This document shows positions 20,041-28,730 of a stretch of 29,457 bases of DNA, piece after piece (position 1 is the stretch's first letter; each line of letters opens with the position of its first letter). This DNA is from Purshia tridentata (Eukaryota > Streptophyta > Magnoliopsida > Rosales > Rosaceae), in contig QANT01001187.1 in NCBI GenBank assembly GCA_003254885.1, positions 1 through 29,457 of the forward strand. The letters run 5' to 3'. The notes beneath the pieces are model-generated. The model was not told the origin of the DNA and made no database searches. It saw nothing but the letters and a program-made list of their open reading frames with translations. The position numbers were made by a program, and so were the translations under genes.

Positions 20041-20901
20041 AGCCATATTTTTTATACTGGATTACGGGAGATTGTGTTAAATAACACCCTTAAACTATCT
20101 TTGGTAATACACGATATTAATTTAAGTTGGACTAAATAGCACCCGGTTCTTCAAAATAGCCTCACTAGACCTTCTAATTTAACACTGTGTAAATGGCCCT
20201 CGCTATTTAGCCCCCAGATAACTTCTTCATGCTCGCTGCTTCTTCAAATTTCACCAACTCTTTCCTCTTCTTCTTCATCATTTCTAGGGTAATGGTCTCT
20301 ATATATAAAATTTAAATCCCTAATTCTATTATTCCCAATTTTGCACCTGAAAACTCTTTTGTGGGTATCGATTTAGGGATGATGAACTCAGCTGTTGGTT
20401 CTATAGAGGGAGGCATATTAACCCATTATAATTACCAACATTGAGGGTTAGAGGACTACACCACTTGTGGTGGCGAATACTAAGAATGGGGATAGGGATC
20501 TTTGAGGTTGATGAAAAAGATGTCTAAGGTTGATTGGTATAATGATGCCATAAAACACCTTCTTTTGGGTGAAGAGGTTCATTGGGAGAAAGATGTCTGA
20601 GGTTTATGGAGAATCCAAGCAAGTGTTGTACAAGGCTGTTAGGGATGAGAATGGTTTTTTGAAATACTATTTGGCTCTATTTTGGTGGTGTTTTTGTTTT
20701 AATTTGTATATGGGTTTGTTTGGGCGGTGGGAAAATAAGGGAAAATAATTAAATTTACTGGTAATTTTTATCCACTTCATAATCCGACACAGCACCAAAC
20801 ATAGAATAACATTTAATCCAACCTACTCTAGTTCAACACAATTCAGCATAATCCATAAAAATAATCCAGTCTAACACAATTCAACATACCAAATGTAGCT
20901 T
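20041..20901. mobile_element. 861-bp Pack-type TIR transposon carrying an HSP70 fragment
   Basis: The target duplication TAG (20038-20040 and 20902-20904) flanks the element. The left end AGCCATATTTTTTATACTGG and the complement of the right end (AGCTACATTTGGTATGTTGA) match at 13 of 20 bases, and most mismatches are transitions. Removing the element plus one TAG joins PYLSEI directly to GALLYLA, the continuous Copia reverse-transcriptase reading, so the boundaries are well supported. Two similar units (AACACAATTCA at about 20836 and 20875) lie near the right end. A three-base target duplication and an AGCTACATTTGGTATG-type end fit a PIF/Harbinger (Tourist-like) or CACTA-like superfamily. No transposase is encoded, so it was non-autonomous. 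The interior holds a captured plastid-type HSP70 piece. Confidence 0.8.
20361..20664 (+). pseudogene. Captured fragment of a plastid-type HSP70 (DnaK family) gene
   Basis: Three collinear blocks of the HSP70 ATPase domain are readable. GIDLGMMNSAV (20364-20396) is the phosphate-1 loop, where the usual Thr-Thr reads Met-Met. After a +1 frame change come TNIEG (20434-20448), a TAG, and RTTPLVVANTKNGDRD (20452-20499). NTFFWVKRFIGRKMSEV (20554-20604) and ESKQVLYKAVRDENG (20611-20655) then follow in the same frame. KMSEV, ESKQV and RDENG are characteristic of chloroplast-stromal/cyanobacterial DnaK rather than cytosolic, ER or mitochondrial HSP70. Between the second and third blocks 57 bases replace an expected 45 or so, and they include a copy-like AAAGATGTCTAAGGTTGAT (20514-20532). 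Only the N-terminal 100 or so residues were captured, with stops (20442, 20449) and frameshifts, so no chaperone can be made. Confidence 0.88.
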
Positions 20902-20904
20902 AGG

Positions 20905-21580
20905 TGCTTTACTATACTTAGCTTAATGTACAAAATCGAACATAGCTTTTTTGATAAACTTGTTAGTAAGATATAACTCCACTCCCACACGTCGACATTA
21001 GAATAGAGTTAAGCATATGTTATGCTATCTTCGTGAAACAACATATATGGGCCTATTTAATTCAAGTGAAGCTCTGGATGGTCCAAAATTTGTTGGATAT
21101 GCTGACTTTGTATATCTATCCGATCCACACATAGGTTGCTCCTAAACTGGATATGTATTTACTTGTAGAAATACAGCAATCTCATGGAGATCGACAAAAC
21201 AAACATTGGTTGCTACATCTTTCAATTACTTCGAAATACTTGCTTTCCACAAAACAAGTCGAGAATGTGTCTGTAATACAACATAGACAAAGTACATATG
21301 ATTTATGTCCAATTACAAATATTCCAATTATCATGTATGAGGATAATGCTGCTTATATTACTCATATCAAAGGAGGATACATCAAAGGTGATGAAAACCA
21401 AGCACATCTCATCAAAATTCTTCCAAAATTCTTCCACATGGATGAGCTTGAGAAGAATCATGAAATCGAAATCAAACATATACGTTCTTGTGACAACCTT
21501 GCAGATCGCTTTACCAAAGCTTTACCAAAATGTTCCTTTCAAAAATTAGCACATGGTATTGGACCGTCGATTTTCTCAAC
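20905..21580 (+). pseudogene. Copia reverse transcriptase end and RNase H
   Basis: The frame resumes after the nested transposon with ALLYLA, a TAA, CTKSNIAFLINLLVRYNSTP and TRRH. The RNase H region follows: FVGYADFVYLSDP (about 21091-21129, with the first catalytic Asp of GYAD), TGYVFTCRNTAISWRSTKQT (from about 21148), YEDNAAYITHIKGGYIKGD (about 21340-21396), PKFFHMDELEKNHEI and IRSCDNLADRFTKALP (about 21483-21530). These are the standard Copia RNase H motifs, and several frame changes lie between them. In the family this enzyme removes the RNA strand during cDNA synthesis. Confidence 0.87.
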
Positions 21581-21640
21581 TATCAAGCTAATGGTTGCAA
21601 TCATGAAGGAGAGTATCAAACTACAACAGACAAATGTGCA

Positions 21641-21855
21641 TTGTACTCTTTTTCCTTCGACTAGATTTCTATCCCATAGGGTTTTTCCTAGCAAAATTTT
21701 AATGAAGCAACACAAGCACGTCTCACGCTATTTCAATGATCTAGACAAAGTTTTACTCTTTTTTCCTGCATCTAGAGTTTGTCCCACTGAGTTTTCCTAG
21801 TAAAGTTTTAACGAGACATCTTATCGTTGATTTGCAAACATCCAAAGAGGAATGT
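21641..21855 (+). repeat. Copia 3' non-coding tandem units and polypurine tract
   Basis: Two related units begin at about 21641 and 21752. Each has ACTCTTTTTTCC, then TCTAG or CTAG, TCCCAYxGxGTTTTxCCTAG and AAARTTTTAAYGARRCA. Such units after RNase H are common in plant Copia elements. The purine-rich CCAAAGAGGAA (21842-21852) just before the 3' LTR is the probable polypurine tract for plus-strand priming. A long open frame runs across this region, but only its RNase H part is real coding sequence. Confidence 0.7.
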
Positions 21856-22086
21856 TGCAGATAATGTGAATGTCCTCATCAGATTATCACTTATGACATT
21901 TTATGTATTTATCTAAATAGATAATTATTCATTTTATTATCCCTGTATTTTTCTTAGTGATAACGTAGGGTATTATCTAATGTAAATGTTTATCACCTGA
22001 AGCCTATAAATAGAGGCATTATTAAATGGAAAATTACTCTCTCAATCCTCTTATCTCTCTCTCTAAAGATCTTTATTTTTATAACA
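21856..22086 (+). repeat. 3' LTR of the Copia element (231 bp)
   Basis: It starts TGCAGATAATGTGAATG after the polypurine tract and ends ATTTTTATAACA. It contains the TATA box CTATAAATAGAGG (22004-22016) and TAAAGATCTTTATTTTTA shared with the 5' LTR. It lacks the 80-bp duplication of the 5' copy. Confidence 0.93.
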
Positions 22087-22790
22087 AAAAAATCCGACTA
22101 ACTTAAAAAGTAGAGAGAGTGGTAATAATTTATTAAACAATAAAAATATATAAATATATAAAAAAACACACAATATAAATGTCAATTGACGCGTGCACCA
22201 AGTCTAATAGAAATAAAGGCAAACCTTGATGAACATTCCATACCACGAAATCATATACAAGAAAATTGAAAAATAATTTTCTTATTTAACAAACCATGAA
22301 AAAGCTCAATTACTAATACACCAATATAAAATAGCATATATGCCAATTTTAAAAAATGTACAAAAAATCAATAAATAAATAAAAAAATTGAATCTCAACT
22401 GCCAAGTGGCATATTCAACTAATAAGTAGAATTAATAAATATGGTGATATTCATAGCATAATGAAAGTATTCAATATAAACACATAATAAAGAAATCAAG
22501 CATATGTGAAATAAATTTAGGATGGTGGTACATTTGAGATCTTTACCTAGTGATGTCTAGCCAAATAAACAATATCACTATCATATTGGTGGGGCAGAGA
22601 GAGATGGAGAGAGAGAAAAACATAAAGGAGCGAGTGGAAGAGATGTAAAGAGAGAGAACATATATAAAATTAAATTTTTAATAAAAAAATCTAAATTGTT
22701 GATCTGTAATTAAGATTACTAACGTGTAATTAATATTTTGACATAACAGTTACTAAAATGACTTTATTATTAATTAAAATGATTTTAGGG
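22087..22790. other. AT-rich spacer
   Basis: No gene is visible. There is a purine-rich AGAGAGAGATGGAGAGAGAG stretch at about 22595-22616, and otherwise plain AT-rich sequence. Confidence 0.45.
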
Positions 22791-23060
22791 CATGTTTACT
22801 TAGAGGCAATGGGAATGGAAGGAGTGAGAACAATTCCCACTCGTGTGTTTATCACCACATTATTTCCATTCTCATTCCCTTATTTATTAAACTTAAGAAG
22901 ATAATGAGAATGGAAGTAGGACTCACCAAAATTAGGAGTGAGATTCCTAATTTTGGGAGATTGGGACTTCTTAGGAGGAGGTGAGATTGGAGGAGGGGGA
23001 ATGAGTGAAACTTTTTCATGACCAAAATGCCCTCATATTTTTTATGAAAATTCAAAAATA
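22788..23060. repeat. Possible Tourist/Harbinger-like element fragment with a hairpin
   Basis: TTA followed by GGGCATGTTTACTTAGAGG (22788-22808) resembles the terminal repeat of plant Tourist-like MITEs beside a TTA target site. Internally there is a perfect hairpin CCAAAATTAGGA (22926-22937) and TCCTAATTTTGG (22945-22956) with a seven-base loop. I could not find a matching right end, so it may be truncated. The minus-strand frame over it has no recognisable domain. Confidence 0.35.
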
Positions 23061-23220
23061 CCCTTTATTTTAGATAAATAAATTATACCAATATCAAAAT
23101 ATCCTTTATTTTAAAATATCACAATTTTTCATATTGATATTTTTAGAATATTATAAATTATAATAGTAAGTATAAAATTTTATTCAGGGATTTTTTTTTA
23201 TAAACCCATTTCCACACTTT

Positions 23221-23252
23221 TACTGTTCATCCGACCCAAACACGGAACAGTA
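23221..23252. repeat. Inverted repeat TACTGTTC..GAACAGTA
   Basis: TACTGTTC (23221-23228) and GAACAGTA (23245-23252) form perfect 8-bp arms around a 16-base loop. It lies upstream of the probable leader of the Ulp1-like gene and could be a MITE remnant. Confidence 0.5.
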
Positions 23253-23339
23253 CCTCCCCCTGGCCCACTTTTTAAAAAACCCAAACCAAAAACAAGAAAA
23301 ACCATTGAAAATGCCAAAATTTACAACAATGCCACTAGT

Positions 23340-24275
23340 TAACCATTAATCATATCTGAACTGCCTTAACCCATCTCAGCAGTTTATCACTCTCCCCACT
23401 AACTCTCACTCTCGCCACCAAGTCTATCACTCTCGCCACTCACTCTCTCCCTCTCGCTACTCGTTCTCGCTCGTCATTCTGGCGTTACCCTAGCCAAACA
23501 GCAGAGACAAAAACAGAGAAGAAAAAGACTACAATCAACGACCGAGAAAGAAGAATCACGATCAAACAAATTGTTACTGACTACAAGGTGCAATTCATTT
23601 CCGTGCATGTTATTTACTGAAATCTGAGTGAAAACAAATAAAATTCCATTGAAACCCCAAAAAAAATGGCTAACTACTTTCATTCATCCTATACCCATTT
23701 TTACTTGATTTTGGTTTTGCGTTTGTGCTGGGTCACTAAATTACTACTTTTAAGTCATTAACAAAAAACAGAAAAAGAGAACAAAAAGGGGACAAAGAAC
23801 ATGACAAACCTCACAAAGTTTTGTTTTCATTTTGGGTTTGGTTTTTGTTTTCAATTTCTTGTTACTTTTGATTTTGGGTCTCGTTTTCGTTTCTCACAGT
23901 AACAATTAAGTATAAAATGGTACTGCCAATGTGGTTATTGATAAAATTAATAACCACATTGTTACTCTTTAAAACAAGTAATTGTTACTAACTTACAGTA
24001 GCAAATACCTGATTGTTACTGTGAGAAATCAGGTTTTGGTATTGTTCTACAGTAGCAATTAAGTTAGTAATGATACTCTGTATGATTGTCACTAACTTAC
24101 AGTAGCAAACAAGTAATTGTTGCTAACTTACAGTAGCAATTAATTATGATTGTTACTAGTACGAACCAATGAGACTATATGATTGTCACTAACTTATAGT
24201 AACAAATAGCTTGAAATTTTGTTTTCCTATCTGACAGTAACTCATCGACTTAAAACAACAATATTGCAGGTTTAA
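23340..24275 (+). promoter_or_regulatory. Probable promoter/5' UTR and leader intron of the Ulp1-like gene
   Basis: A CT-rich stretch with repeated CTCTCGCCACT/CACTCTC motifs (23385-23475) looks like a plant 5' untranslated leader. A candidate donor follows ACTACAAG at 23588 (GTGCAATT), and the acceptor TATTGCAG at 24262-24269 precedes the start codon by six bases. The intervening DNA has the 12-bp hairpin AATGTGGTTATT/AATAACCACATT (23928-23960) and many CAGTAGCAAT/ATTGTTACT repeats. The splice assignment is inferred and no TATA box is clear. Confidence 0.4.
23890..24245. repeat. Cluster of CAGTAGCAAT/ATTGTTACT short repeats
   Basis: The motif ACAGTARCAA or its complement TTGYTACTGT/A recurs about every 20-35 bases, often as the pair ATTGTTACTAACTTACAGTAGCAA (both arms within 24 bases). 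The same motif fills an intron (25600-25900) and appears in other introns and downstream of the gene. Confidence 0.8.
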
Positions 24276-25342
24276 ATGGCTCCAAAAAACAAGCAACTAG
24301 CAGTTCAAGAATAAGACAAAGGAAAACGAAAGTGGTCTGGGAGACCACAATACAAATGCAACCTTGTTGCATTCCAGAATGTCATTGAGAGTATTACAGA
24401 GGACCTGACTCCAACTACCTATGAAAAGCTGCAAAAAACACCATTTTGGCCTCTTATCAACGCATTTTGCGAATCAATGATGGGAAGCAACCCGGTAAAA
24501 TCTGATGAAAACATTGAGTTTTTCATTAATGCGTACGACAAACAAACACAAAAGTTTGTGTTTGGTAAGAAGACCATGTCACTTACAACAAGTGACATTG
24601 CTGAGCTGCTTGGACTACCCGAACTTGGGAATGAAGTAGTCCTTTCAAAAAAACCAATCAAGAAAACAAAATTCATCACTGACTACTTCGAAGACCAAGA
24701 AAGAATCAGCAAAACAATGGTCGAAACAGCTCTATTCAGAGTAGTAGAAGAAGGGAAACTCGGCAAAACAGCTCAAACAAGCTGGAGTACAAGGAAGAGG
24801 GCAAAAAAGGACAACAATGATGATGTTGTCAGATTGATCATATTGGAACTGCTAGCCACCTTCCTATTCCCTAATTCTGGAGTCCACCTTGCCTGGGACT
24901 TGATCAAGCTAGCTGAAGATTTGAATGGCATGATACAAAAAGCTTGGGCGAAAGGAGTCCATGACTACTTGCACAAGTCCCTGTGCAAAACAAGCAAATC
25001 CATGTCTGGATGTGTTGTAGTGATACTGGTAAGCACTATATTTATTGTAATTTTCATCTTCTAACACACGAATGTACTGCAGCCGATTATGTTTTTTACA
25101 AATTACTGATAACTACTTTAATATAAACAGTATTGAATTTGTCAAAAATCCAAAGTCATCAATCCAATAAAGGGGAGGGAGAACAAAACCCCTTCAATTG
25201 TCAAGTCGGATTTAGAAGATCTCAACCACAAGATGAAGTTTTATAGGCTTCAAGATTTTGAGGTAAAAAATATGGTACTTGTCTGTCCGTAACTATTTAT
25301 AAATTGAAAATACTAACAACTTTCTATTTTAAATTTGTGAAG

Positions 25343-25546
25343 CTAATGTTTACAACACCACTGCCGGAGCCCCCACCAAAACAAAAAAAATACTTGCTGG
25401 GCCAAGACAATGAGCAGGAAGAAGAAGAAGAGGATGAAGAACAAGAGAATGAGGAAGAAGGAGAAGACGATCAGGAGCAAGATGAAGAAGAGGACAAAGA
25501 GGAAGAAGATGAACTAGAAAAACAAGAGACAAATATCAAAAACTGG
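25343..25546 (+). other. Acidic exon of the Ulp1-like gene
   Basis: Exon 3 starts LMFTTPLPEPPPKQKKYLL and then becomes almost purely Glu/Asp/Gln (residues encoded about 25405-25520) before ending ETNIKNW at the GTAAGA donor (25547). Such acidic low-complexity linkers are common in transposon-borne proteins. The minus-strand frame opposite it (Leu/Pro-rich) is only its shadow. Confidence 0.7.
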
Positions 25547-25585
25547 GTAAGAATTCAAAAAGGATTTACTGTGTACTAACAAGAA

Positions 25586-25897
25586 AATAACATTCCTGCT
25601 GCCTGACAGTAGCAATCATGTATTGATACTGTCAGATAGTAACAATCATGTATTGCTACTGCCTGACAGTAGCAATAATGTATTGCTACTCTATGACAGA
25701 AACAACCACCTGATTGTTTTTGAGGCATAGTAACAATCAAGAATAACATTCCTGCTGCCTGACAGTAGCAATCATGTATTGATACTGTCAGATAGTAACA
25801 ATCATGTATTGCTACTGCCTGACAGTAGCAATAATGTATTGCTAATCTATGACTGAAACAACCACCTGATTGTTTTTGAGGCATAGTAACAATCGAG
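25586..25897. repeat. 156-bp tandem duplication in intron 3
   Basis: Copies 25586-25741 and 25742 to about 25897 both start AATAACATTCCTGCTGCCTG and end CATAGTAACAATC. They differ at very few bases by eye. Each copy contains four or five CAGTAGCAAT/AGTAACAAT motifs, so the short repeat is amplified at two levels. A minus-strand open frame that repeats itself comes from this array and is not a gene. Confidence 0.93.
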
Positions 25898-28343
25898 AAT
25901 TAGTACAATCAACATAAAATAAACACTAAATTAATTGCAAAAATCATGCATGCAGATGCATGAGTTCGAAAGTGAAAGTAGCTTCAGGGGCAGTGAAGAC
26001 AAAATGAAAGAAGTCAGTGACATCTATGAAGATGTCCTGTCAGATTTGCACAAGATGGTGGAGGACTACACAGTCCAAAATCAAGATGGAATTGATGGGG
26101 AGCAAGTGATTAAAAAACTCATCACACACCATCAGGTCATTGAGGACAGAAATACAAAATACTGGGAAATGGTCCAAACTGCAAAGGACCAAATTGGGAA
26201 GCTCACAGCTGAACTCCAAGAAGTGAGCAAAGAGAATCAGAAACTCAAAAGAACTAATGCGAACATGAAGACAAAGTTCAGCTCACTACAAAAAGAATTG
26301 AGCGAAGAGAAGGACAAGAGAAGAAATGATGAAGAGGAACAACAAGTCCTCAAAGCCCAAACCCAGTCGCTCTTTGACCAAGTGACCAAGCTTGAAGCGA
26401 AAATTTCAAAACAGCAAGAGGTTGTCGAAGACATTGAATCAACTCCAGCCCAACCTCCATCTGCTGAGAATGCTCCTCCACCATCTCAAAAAGTGTCAAT
26501 GCCTCCAGCCCATGAAATGGAAGCCAGCCAGCAAACTCCTCCACATACTGAAACGGAAGGAGATATGGATGACCAGTCACCAATCCGAGCAACTCCTAAA
26601 GCTCAAAAAAGTCCTCAATCTCCCTGCCTTACAGTTGTCAAATATTCAATGCTAAAGAGATTGAAGGACAGAGAGGACAGGGACAGGGTTCGAAAGGCAG
26701 ATGTTGTATCTGAATACAACTTCGAAGCCAAAAAAAAAAAAGGCTGAGACACAAGAGGAGAAACCTGTCTAGAAAGATAAGCTTCCACAACAAGTGAAGA
26801 CAAAAAGAATCATCAAAAGAGCGCAAAAAGGAAAAAGCACAAAGCAGGTGACTGATGAACAGCCAAGCTTTGAGTTGAAATTGGATATTGAAGATGATTC
26901 AGAGACAGAAGTCCTATCTCCAACACCACCAATAACACGGGCACAAAATCTGACGGTCCAACCAGTTGCAACAATAAAGTGGACAAAATATCAGTTATTC
27001 AAGCTCTTGAGTGAAGAGAGTAAGGACTTGCTGATCTACTTTTGGACAAATGCACCCCACAGGTACTACTCCACAATTTTGAAACTATTTGCTTCAGTAA
27101 CTTTAAAAAGATACTGACAGATAGTAACTATTTCTATTTTTATGCAGCACTTTGCTATGGGAAAAGCCAAATACTGTCAGTTCCATTTCTAGACAAGACA
27201 TCCAAAATTTAATGATGGAGACTGCTATTGCAAACAATGTAAGACTACTTACAATGCTGCTATGCAAGTTTTTAATTTTGAAAACTACTTAACAATGTTG
27301 AATTATGCATACCAGGTGATAGATTCCTTTCGTGCACTGCTGCAAGAAGAATTAGACAAAATAGAATCGTAGACACCAGCAAGGGCAACATTTCTCACGA
27401 CATTTGCTGCAGTAAGTTGAATTAAAGATTAATTTCTCAACATATAAATATTGTCACTGACAGTCAGTAACAATTCGAAAAACATTCACAAAATGGTTTG
27501 TTCTCATAACAGATAAAGGAGGGAGAACATGACAACATGGGGATTGAGCAATACCTCTACGAACCACTCCTTTCTTCTCTTGGAAAGTCGGACAAGATTT
27601 TAATACCTATTGTCAGCCAAGAAGCTTTCCACCACACGCTGCTAGTCATGGACAAAGATGCTGGAAATTGGCTTCACTTTAACCCATTCAAGCAAAGAAG
27701 GGTTGCACTGGACATCAACTACAAAAAAGCTGAAGCACTGGTATCAAACCTGTTTGAATTTCATAACAGTGGCTATTATTATACTAACTACTTAACTAAA
27801 TGTAGCAACTAACTGTTGAACTTGTTTAAAATGCAGAAAACACGTGTGGATGCATGGATGTTAATTATGCAAGAAGTGGCTGAAGAACTTCTGAAAACAG
27901 GAACAAGAAGAAAACTTAGCAAGATGAGCACTTCAAAAGATTTGAAGTTTGAAGAGGTTGAGCTCACGGAGGACGTCATATCGACAATCAAATGGCTGAA
28001 AGATTTCGACAATGACTACCAACTCCATCAGTCCGACATATGCCCACAACAATCAGAGACATCGTAAGTTCATTTCCAATCAAAAATCTTAGTTCAAACT
28101 TATAAATTCAAGAAACTAACAAACTGATCTGAATCATTTTCATTTTGGCAGCGTGGATTGTGGTATTTTTGTCATGTACTACATGGAGAAAATTGCAAAA
28201 GAAAAGCTGAACAGCAACAGAGTAGGAAAAAGGAGATCCAGAAATTCAAGGCAAGCATCCTCGAGAGGTTCATCAAGCATGAAGAAAGCTGGCCTTCAAA
28301 GCAAATAAAAGCCCTTAATGAAATGAAAAAGAGTCAAGAATGA

Positions 28344-28730
28344 AGACAATAGCAACTGACCAAAAAGACAATAGCTACTGTTATTTCATAGTTTCAAATT
28401 CAAGATTCTAGCTACTTCCATTTCAATTTAATGTTGAAATCCTTTACTTTTATATGTATTCAAGTTTATCAAATTTCTTTACCTTATCAAAATTATATGG
28501 TCTATATTTGTAAATTGGTTAACAAGTTGACAATAATTAACAGTAACAACCCTGCCACCCTCATAAACTTAAAATACATGAATGTTACTATACGGCAGTA
28601 ACAATACAAGACTGCCATTCTCACATAGTGATAATAAGAAAAACCAACTTCCACTAGTTAAAAAAGTAAAAAACTCATAAAAGCAACAATGAACTTATGG
28701 AAAAATATCAGTTCTAAAAGACAACAAGTG
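28344..28730. other. Downstream flank of the Ulp1-like gene
   Basis: No gene is present. The gene's short repeat continues here (ACAATAGCAACTG at 28348, CAATAGCTACTG at 28369, ACAGTAACAACC at about 28541, GTTACTATACGGCAGTAAC at about 28584, itself an inverted repeat), then plain AT-rich DNA. Confidence 0.5.

Larger units (their letters stand above)
15193..22086 (+). mobile_element. Inactive Ty1/Copia retrotransposon, interrupted by a Pack-type transposon
   Basis: Matching LTRs (15193-15522 and 21856-22086) enclose, in the Copia order, gag, protease, integrase, reverse transcriptase and RNase H. The placement of integrase before reverse transcriptase defines Ty1/Copia rather than Ty3/Gypsy. 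Every coding part has stops or frameshifts, and catalytic Asp codons have become Asn in two enzymes. Excluding the nested 861-bp insert and its extra TAG, the element is about 6.0 kb. No clean 5-bp target duplication is seen (AATAT left, AAAAA right), which fits age or an imprecise end. Confidence 0.92.
24276..28343 (+). pseudogene. Nine-exon Ulp1/C48-like cysteine protease gene of transposon type, inactivated
   Basis: The exons read 24276-25028, 25131-25262, 25343-25546, 25956-27062, 27148-27238, 27316-27411, 27513-27740, 27837-28063 and 28152-28343. All eight introns are GT..AG and in phase, for about 1,009 codons. The N-terminal part (KTPFWPLINAF, then FGKKTMSLTTSDIAELLGLP) resembles the plant region found before Ulp1 domains. 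An acidic tract (exon 3), a coiled coil and Pro-rich segment (exon 4) and a C-terminal C48 peptidase follow. In the peptidase, HHTLLVMD holds the catalytic His, LHFNPF has Asn where Asp is usual in Ulp1, and VDCGIFVMYYMEK holds the catalytic Cys (TGT 28159-28161). Ulp1-type enzymes cut SUMO-like modifiers, and plant Mutator-like and CACTA elements carry such genes. Lesions are stops at 24312, 25134, 26770 and 27370, plus an extra A in the run at 26730-26741 and a missing A at 28227-28231. Inactivation is likely. Confidence 0.82.

Noticed and set aside
20041..20360. Captured HSP70 transit peptide upstream of the fragment
   Set aside because: The reading upstream of 20361 (for example from ATG 20229) shows no convincing similarity to a plastid HSP70 N-terminus.
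22788..23252. A complete MITE between GGGCATGTTTACTT and the inverted repeat at 23221
   Set aside because: No matching right terminal repeat or TTA duplication could be found, so only a possible fragment is reported.
25350..25532. Minus-strand Leu/Pro-rich frame
   Set aside because: Shadow of the acidic exon on the plus strand.
25576..25884. Minus-strand frame of 102 codons with an internal repeat
   Set aside because: It comes from the intronic 156-bp duplication of the Ulp1-like gene and lies in an intron.
25586..25897. CRISPR-like look of regularly repeated CAGTAGCAAT motifs
   Set aside because: Repeats are degenerate, short and in both orientations, inside an intron of a eukaryotic gene, without uniform repeat-spacer structure.
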